A stretch of DNA of 6,700 nt from CAZDXB01 sp964509335. GTDB taxonomy: Bacteria; Bacteroidota; Ignavibacteria; Kapaibacteriales; UBA2268. Shown here one piece after another: positions 1 to 3,769 of the stretch (positions are counted from its first letter, which is position 1; every line of letters starts with the position of its first letter). The stretch spans positions 1-6,700 of the forward strand of contig CAZDXB010000058.1 of NCBI GenBank assembly GCA_964509335.1, read 5' to 3'. Both the position numbers and the translations under genes were made by a program. Under the pieces are notes generated by a model that ran no database searches, was not told the DNA's origin, and saw only the letters and a program-made list of their open reading frames with translations.

Positions 1-55
1 TAGCTCTGTAGCTCTGTAGCTCTGTAGCTCTGTAGCTCTGTAGCTCTGTAGCTCT
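1..55. repeat. Octanucleotide tandem repeat (TAGCTCTG), about 7 copies
   Basis: Six exact copies of TAGCTCTG are followed by a seventh that ends in T instead of G; the array touches the left edge and may continue beyond it. Every plus-strand frame meets TAG because an 8-bp unit steps through all frames. The minus strand has no stop in any frame and would encode an eight-residue repeat (Q-S-Y-R-A-T-E-L). Such an array is prone to copy-number slippage, and a change of one unit would shift any reading frame crossing it. Confidence 0.95.
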
Positions 56-59
56 TCAT
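1..59 (-). CDS. Possible start of a minus-strand repeat-encoding ORF, cut by the window edge
   Basis: On the minus strand an ATG at 59-57 leads straight into the octamer array and stays open to the edge for 19 codons: M-K-S-Y-R-A-T-E-L, then Q-S-Y-R-A-T-E-L repeated. A weak purine stretch (AAGAG) lies about 8 bases upstream. I recognise no family. The openness follows automatically from the repeat unit having no minus-strand stop, so this may be plain non-coding repeat. It is listed because a gene starting here would be frame-variable by repeat slippage. Confidence 0.15.
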   Translation of the reverse strand, partial: MKSYRATELQSYRATELQS

Positions 60-296
60 TGAATTACTCTTAATATCTAAACGTCTGTTTTCGAAAGATA
101 AAAATTTATAAATTATTATCCAAATTATTTCTAAATTTCTTTCGGATATACTACCGAAAATTAAAATAAGATATTGATATTTTATAACTTACTTTATATT
201 TATTAGCGCAATTATCGGATATTAGAAATAGAGACGAATTTTTACTCTCTTACGATTTGAAGAAATATTAAAAATAACTACCGATTTTCTTCTTTC
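56..296. other. AT-rich gene-free spacer
   Basis: Positions 61-290 are only about 22% GC by hand count, against roughly 50% in the flanking gene. No ORF of note, tRNA-like fold or clear terminator is visible. The only small dyads are TTCGG/CCGAA (141-145 with 154-158, 8-base loop) and GAAGAAA/TTTCTTC (259-265 with 286-292, 20-base loop). Neither is followed by a convincing T-run on the minus strand, where the nitroreductase gene ends. Confidence 0.7.
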
Positions 297-1052
297 CTAC
301 TTCAACCGCCCCACCGGCATAATATATAGCGGGACTTCTTCGGCGGGCATTCCGATTACTTTTTTGACGCTGGAATCGGAAAACGCGCCGACCGAAACGG
401 TTGCCAAGCCTAAGGCGGTCGCCTGCAGATACACGTTCTCGCCGGAATGCCCGACGTCCATCGGCACGTATCGTTGCCTGCCTCTATCGCCGTATTTGCC
501 CGTAGTTCGCTCGAAAACCGCCGAGTAAACCAAGTCGATAGGCGCTTCTTCTATCATCGTTTGGCTGAGAGCGGCGTTTGAGAGATGCCGCCTGTAATCG
601 CCTTCCTCGAGCTTTTCCAGCTTATGATTTTTGGAGTCGTATTTATATATCCCCGCTTTTAAATCCTTTACTTCGCCGGCGACGAGATATATTTCCAAAG
701 GGTAAAGCGCTCCAGCGGACGGCGCGCTTTTCAGCCCGCCCCGCAAAAACGACGGCGCGCCGTGCATCGGCTTCGTTATGCCGTAAGCCGCCCAGAGCAA
801 CTGCGAAACTTCTTGCAAGGTCAGCGGCTCGTCGGCGTATGACCTAACCGAACGCCGCTCTTTGATGCACTCTTCGAGCGACTTGTCGCCCTCGTAGCTC
901 GGTTCCGGCAAATCGATTGTCTCGGTTGATTTTTGCGTCATAGTTTCCTTCTCGTTTTTTTTCGGCTTCTCTTTAGCGCAAGCGCCGACTATTCCCCACG
1001 CCAGCGCTATGTTAATCGTTAAAATCAAAATCAGTTTCATACTATTAATCAT
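297..1052 (-). CDS. SagB-type FMN nitroreductase, predicted lipoprotein
   Basis: The product is a 251-residue flavin-dependent oxidoreductase of the nitroreductase superfamily, closest in look to SagB-type dehydrogenases. Visible signatures are E-R-R-S-V-R-S-Y (residues 65-72), where the phosphate of FMN is normally held; P-S-A-G-A-L-Y-P-L-E (111-120), the typical SagB motif; and a C-terminal D-V-G-H-S-G-E-N-V-Y-L-Q-A-T-A-L-G-L-A (199-217). The N-terminus is a hydrophobic signal ending in V-G-A-C, a lipobox with Cys25, followed by a lysine-rich linker, so the enzyme is probably tethered to a membrane outside the cytoplasm. Met5 (codon at 1038-1040) is a likelier start than Met1, because it gives the classic M-K-L-I-L-I-L signal; neither has a Shine-Dalgarno sequence. 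In thiazole/oxazole-modified peptide pathways SagB oxidises azolines, but no cyclodehydratase or precursor peptide is nearby. The family is secure; the substrate is unknown. Confidence 0.9.
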   Translation of the reverse strand: MINSMKLILILTINIALAWGIVGACAKEKPKKNEKETMTQKSTETIDLPEPSYEGDKSLEECIKERRSVRSYADEPLTLQEVSQLLWAAYGITKPMHGAPSFLRGGLKSAPSAGALYPLEIYLVAGEVKDLKAGIYKYDSKNHKLEKLEEGDYRRHLSNAALSQTMIEEAPIDLVYSAVFERTTGKYGDRGRQRYVPMDVGHSGENVYLQATALGLATVSVGAFSDSSVKKVIGMPAEEVPLYIMPVGRLK

Positions 1053-1097
1053 TAAGTTTAAAAATTTTCATATATTTATACAAGATAAAAATTATAA
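1053..1097. promoter_or_regulatory. Divergent intergenic region, presumed back-to-back promoters
   Basis: Only 45 very AT-rich bases separate the starts of the nitroreductase gene (leftward) and the exported repeat-protein gene (rightward); with the later starts at 1040 and 1128 the gap is 87 bases. Promoters for both genes must lie here or overlap the annotated 5' ends. A TATAAT match on the minus strand (1096-1091) could be the -10 box of the nitroreductase gene, but the position 17 bases upstream shows no good -35 box. I see no operator-like dyad. Confidence 0.35.
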
Positions 1098-3317
1098 ATG
1101 AGATTAAAAACAAAAATGAGTTTGGCTATGAAAAAAGTTTTGGTTTTGCTTACTGTCGCTATTCTTGGCTTCAATTGCTCGTTTTCGCAAGACGAGCCGA
1201 ACGACGCTTTCGAAATGATTTTGAGCGAGCTTAACTTAACGGCGGAAGATTTAGGCTACCGCCCCAAAGGATACTGGACGCGGTATCCCGTCCCGAGCGA
1301 TATTCCGTATAAAATGACTTCCTTCGACGATTTGATGAGCGAGCCGCAACGCATATACGATTTCGTTCAAACGATGGCGAAGGCGTCTGAAAATTACTTA
1401 GCGCCCGAATTTATGGAGAAAAATACGACCGGCTTGCTGAAAACTGTCTTTTACTGCGGCGTGCAGCATTTGACTTCGCAGTTTCGCCCGTATAACGCTT
1501 CGCTGTGGGCGGAGCCGGACGCTAAGAAGCCGATGATTTCAGCGCTGAAGGAAATACACAGATTTTCACGTTCGGAGTGGCGCTTCAATAGATTCGGGCA
1601 GGCGGCGGATTTCCCATTAGTCGAGGAAGAATACGAAGCGGAGCTAAAGAACTTGCATCCGAAGCTGAGGGAGGCTCTCGCGCCGACGCTAATCCATCTA
1701 TTGTCGGCGTATAAATTCAGGCAAATAGCTATGCGAAACGTCGATTGGAAGGACGCGGTCGATTGTTGGCGCGTCCGCAAGCTCGGCGAAACGCAGTTCG
1801 ACGGAATGGAATATTATCCGTATATGGAAGATTGCGCGCAAAATTTGGATTTGAACTCGATTATTTACGCCGGTTATAAACTGCTGGAGTCGTCGCAAAT
1901 ATTGGTAAAAGCAATCGACAAGCTGGCGGGCGACACTCTGGAGATTGATTGGACGAAGCAAAACGCCAATTTCAACACGCCGATTGGCAAAATAGTAATA
2001 TCGGGGAGCGGCGACGACGTTCACAGGGACGAGGACGTTCTGCTCTCGCTCGACTTGGGCGGCGACGACAAATACTACGGTTCCGCCGGAGCGACGAACT
2101 CGCTATTCAACGGCGTTTCTCTGTATATAGACATGGACGGCGACGACGAATATATTAACGACGACGAGCTAAAGCCCGCGCAAGGCGCGGCGGTTTTCGG
2201 AGCTTCATTGCTTTTGGATATGAACGGCGACGATATATATAAATCCACGCGGCTTTCGCAAGGCGCGGCAATGTTCGGCTTCGGCGTTTTGGCGGATATG
2301 AACGGCGCGGATAAATACGAAATGCAAACGTCCGGTCAGGGCGGAGCCTATTTCGGCGTCGGAACTCTTATCGACGTTAACGGCGAGGACGCATATAAAT
2401 TATGGGGCGACGGACAGGGATACGGCGGAGTCGGCGGCGCCGGAGCGCTCGTCGATATCAACGGCGACGACCGCTACGAAGCGGTTTACAAATCCGAGGA
2501 AGTCCATCGTCCCGACTATCACTCAAAAGACGGCGTCCATAATTACACATACTGCCAAGGAAGCGGAGTCGGCAGAAGGGGCGACATCACAGACGGACAC
2601 TCTTGGGCTGGCGGCATAGGAACGCTAATCGACATTAACGGCGCCGACGAATACATATCCGGCAACTGGTCGCAGGGTTCAGGCTACTGGTATGGCATGG
2701 GCTTTTTATACGATAAAAACGGCAACGATATATATAAAAGTACGACTTGGTCGATGGCTTCCGGCGCGCATTTCGGAATCAGCGGTCTAATCGACGAATG
2801 GGGCGACGACAAATTCGAGATATGGTACGAACGAGGCGTCGGCATGGGTTTCGGACATGATTATGTCGTTTCGCTCTTTCTCAACAAAGGCGGCGACGAC
2901 AGCTATAAACTTCAGGAAAACGGCTTAGGATACGCTATTAACATGTCGCAAATATTCTTCTTCGATTTGGACGGAAACGACATATATTTAACCGGCAAAA
3001 AAGGCGACAATTACGGCTGGAACAACTACAAAAAATCGTCAAACCCGAAGCCTAACGCGATGTATCATTTATACAGTAATCAAATAAGCGTATTCGCCGA
3101 CGTCGGCGGCGACGACGTTTACAAGCAAATAGAAGTAGAGACGATGCAAACCACTCAAGACGAGCGAATGGGCGACGGCGCGAAAATATTCTATCCGACC
3201 AACGCAGAACGAAAAGAGCTAAAAAACAAGCGCTTTTACGGCATAGGAATCGACTTCCAAATACCCCCCGACGGCGAGATATATTATTTTAAAGACAAAT
3301 ACGAACGGGAAGAGTGA
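1098..3317 (+). CDS. Exported protein with D-x-N-G-D-D-x-Y solenoid-like repeats
   Basis: This 739-residue protein belongs to no family I recognise. It starts with a signal peptide; Met11 (codon at 1128) gives the canonical M-K-K-V-L-V-L-L-T-V-A-I-L-G form and is probably the true start. Cleavage likely follows S-F-S (28-30) before Gln31, as in signal peptidase I sites; the nearby Cys27 lacks a good lipobox. Residues about 35-290 form a mixed, tryptophan- and tyrosine-rich domain without repeats. Residues about 319-677 hold some twelve motifs such as D-M-N-G-D-D-I-Y, D-I-N-G-A-D-E-Y and D-V-G-G-D-D-V-Y, several separated by Q-G-x-x-x-F-G-x-G-x-L segments, giving a period near 24 residues in the clean part. 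The acidic, glycine-rich turns suggest a beta-solenoid with metal (possibly calcium) sites, which is inference. No membrane anchor or sorting domain is visible at the C-terminus (Y-E-R-E-E). There is no clear Shine-Dalgarno sequence. Confidence 0.88.
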   Translation: MRLKTKMSLAMKKVLVLLTVAILGFNCSFSQDEPNDAFEMILSELNLTAEDLGYRPKGYWTRYPVPSDIPYKMTSFDDLMSEPQRIYDFVQTMAKASENYLAPEFMEKNTTGLLKTVFYCGVQHLTSQFRPYNASLWAEPDAKKPMISALKEIHRFSRSEWRFNRFGQAADFPLVEEEYEAELKNLHPKLREALAPTLIHLLSAYKFRQIAMRNVDWKDAVDCWRVRKLGETQFDGMEYYPYMEDCAQNLDLNSIIYAGYKLLESSQILVKAIDKLAGDTLEIDWTKQNANFNTPIGKIVISGSGDDVHRDEDVLLSLDLGGDDKYYGSAGATNSLFNGVSLYIDMDGDDEYINDDELKPAQGAAVFGASLLLDMNGDDIYKSTRLSQGAAMFGFGVLADMNGADKYEMQTSGQGGAYFGVGTLIDVNGEDAYKLWGDGQGYGGVGGAGALVDINGDDRYEAVYKSEEVHRPDYHSKDGVHNYTYCQGSGVGRRGDITDGHSWAGGIGTLIDINGADEYISGNWSQGSGYWYGMGFLYDKNGNDIYKSTTWSMASGAHFGISGLIDEWGDDKFEIWYERGVGMGFGHDYVVSLFLNKGGDDSYKLQENGLGYAINMSQIFFFDLDGNDIYLTGKKGDNYGWNNYKKSSNPKPNAMYHLYSNQISVFADVGGDDVYKQIEVETMQTTQDERMGDGAKIFYPTNAERKELKNKRFYGIGIDFQIPPDGEIYYFKDKYEREE
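2052..3128 (+). repeat. Protein-level repeat array (D-x-N-G-D-D-x-Y motifs)
   Basis: About twelve acidic turns occur between residues 319 and 677 of the exported protein. In order they read D-L-G-G-D-D-K-Y, D-M-D-G-D-D-E-Y, D-M-N-G-D-D-I-Y, D-M-N-G-A-D-K-Y, D-V-N-G-E-D-A-Y, D-I-N-G-D-D-R-Y, D-I-N-G-A-D-E-Y, D-K-N-G-N-D-I-Y, D-E-W-G-D-D-K-F, N-K-G-G-D-D-S-Y, D-L-D-G-N-D-I-Y and D-V-G-G-D-D-V-Y. The third to sixth units are the most regular. Later units are spaced irregularly by longer loops. The DNA copies are not identical, so the duplication is old. Confidence 0.85.
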
Positions 3318-3443
3318 TATATTTGAGCGGCGGGAGCGCCGAGAACAGAACAAGCCGTCAGCAGTGAGCGAGCCGACTGCTGAAGCTGTCGGTTAGGAAA
3401 GCGAGCTCTGAGGCACCCCACACCCCGGAAACAGACGGCTTCA

Positions 3444-3596
3444 GAGACTGTCTAATAACTATGTTTTTACTGCCCTCAGGGTAAACCCTGAGGTTGACTT
3501 AATCTTGAAAACACGCGCCAGTTGTGAAATTACGTCAACCTTCGGGTTTACCCGAAGGGTTAGATAATCGATATAATTGAGTTTTTAGACAGCCTC
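3444..3596. mobile_element. MITE-like element, 153 bp, with TIRs and TTCA duplication
   Basis: The left end GAGACTGTCTAATAACT (3444-3460) and the right end AGTTTTTAGACAGCCTC (3580-3596) are inverted repeats matching at 15 of 17 positions. TTCA directly flanks both ends (3440-3443 and 3597-3600), as expected of a 4-bp target-site duplication. There is no coding capacity, so mobilisation would need a transposase in trans; the GAGnCTGTCT-type end resembles termini of some DDE insertion sequences, but I cannot assign a family. Inside lies a head-to-head pair of REP-like hairpins (3474-3558). The complementarity continues outside the TTCA copies because the target itself was a hairpin. Confidence 0.6.
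3474..3558 (-). repeat. REP-like double-hairpin module (intergenic copy)
   Basis: Read on the plus strand: CCTCAGGG, loop TAAA, CCCTGAGG (3474-3493), then TTGAC (3494-3498), 35 bases, GTCAA (3534-3538), then CCTTCGGG, loop TTTA, CCCGAAGG (3539-3558). Both stems are perfect 8-bp pairs. On the minus strand the order and orientation match the two modules inside the restriction gene: CCTTCGGG-type hairpin, TTGAC, spacer, GTCAA, CCTCAGGG-type hairpin. The spacer sequence is unrelated but nearly the same length (35 against 36). This is the layout of a bacterial interspersed mosaic element built of two inverted REPs. Confidence 0.85.
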
Positions 3597-3769
3597 TTCA
3601 GCCGTCTGCAGAGACACAGTCGTCTGCCGAGCGCGCCCTCGCGACACGCTCTCGGCTTCCGTCCCCGCCGTCGCCGAATCTTCGCGATAAATCTATCATT
3701 CTCTTGGTTTTTTGCCAAATTTTTAAGAAATTAAGGACATTATTCATTGCAAATAAATAAAAGCGACTT

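Larger units (their letters stand above)
3432..3608. other. 8-bp inverted repeat (hairpin target) split by the MITE-like element
   Basis: CAGACGGC (3432-3439) and GCCGTCTG (3601-3608) are perfect complements that immediately flank the two TTCA copies. Removing the element and one TTCA leaves an 8-bp stem with a TTCA tetraloop. The insertion therefore appears to have hit the loop of an existing hairpin downstream of the exported-protein gene. That hairpin could have acted in transcript termination or 3'-end protection, although no T-run follows it. Confidence 0.5.
3318..3769. other. 452-bp spacer holding a MITE-like element and small hairpins
   Basis: No gene is supportable here. Left of the MITE-like element are two small hairpins: CGGCG/CGCCG (3328-3332 with 3337-3341) and TCAGCAGT/ACTGCTGA (3358-3365 with 3376-3383, 10-base loop). 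Right of it, GCCGAG/CTCGGC (3626-3631 with 3651-3656) can pair. None is followed by a T-run, so none is a standard intrinsic terminator. The direct repeat CGTCTGC occurs at 3603-3609 and 3621-3627. The last 90 bases turn AT-rich and must hold the promoter and leader of the restriction gene, but I find no confident -35/-10 pair. Confidence 0.6.

Noticed and set aside
578..847. Plus-strand ORF of 89 codons opposite the nitroreductase gene
   Set aside because: It is arginine-rich low-complexity sequence antisense to a clearly conserved FMN-binding domain.
3432..3608. GCCGTCTG and CAGACGGC resemble the Neisseria DNA uptake sequence
   Set aside because: Only the 8-base core matches, the flanking bases differ (GCCGTCTGCA rather than GCCGTCTGAA), and nothing else suggests Neisseria. 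The inverted arrangement is better explained as the hairpin split by the MITE-like element.
3626..3656. GC-rich hairpin as an intrinsic terminator
   Set aside because: The stem is only six uninterrupted pairs with a long loop, and GC-rich sequence, not a T-run, follows it.
3701..3769. TTGCCA (3712-3717) as a -35 box for the restriction gene
   Set aside because: No acceptable -10 hexamer lies 16-18 bases downstream; the nearest candidates are 20 or more bases away.
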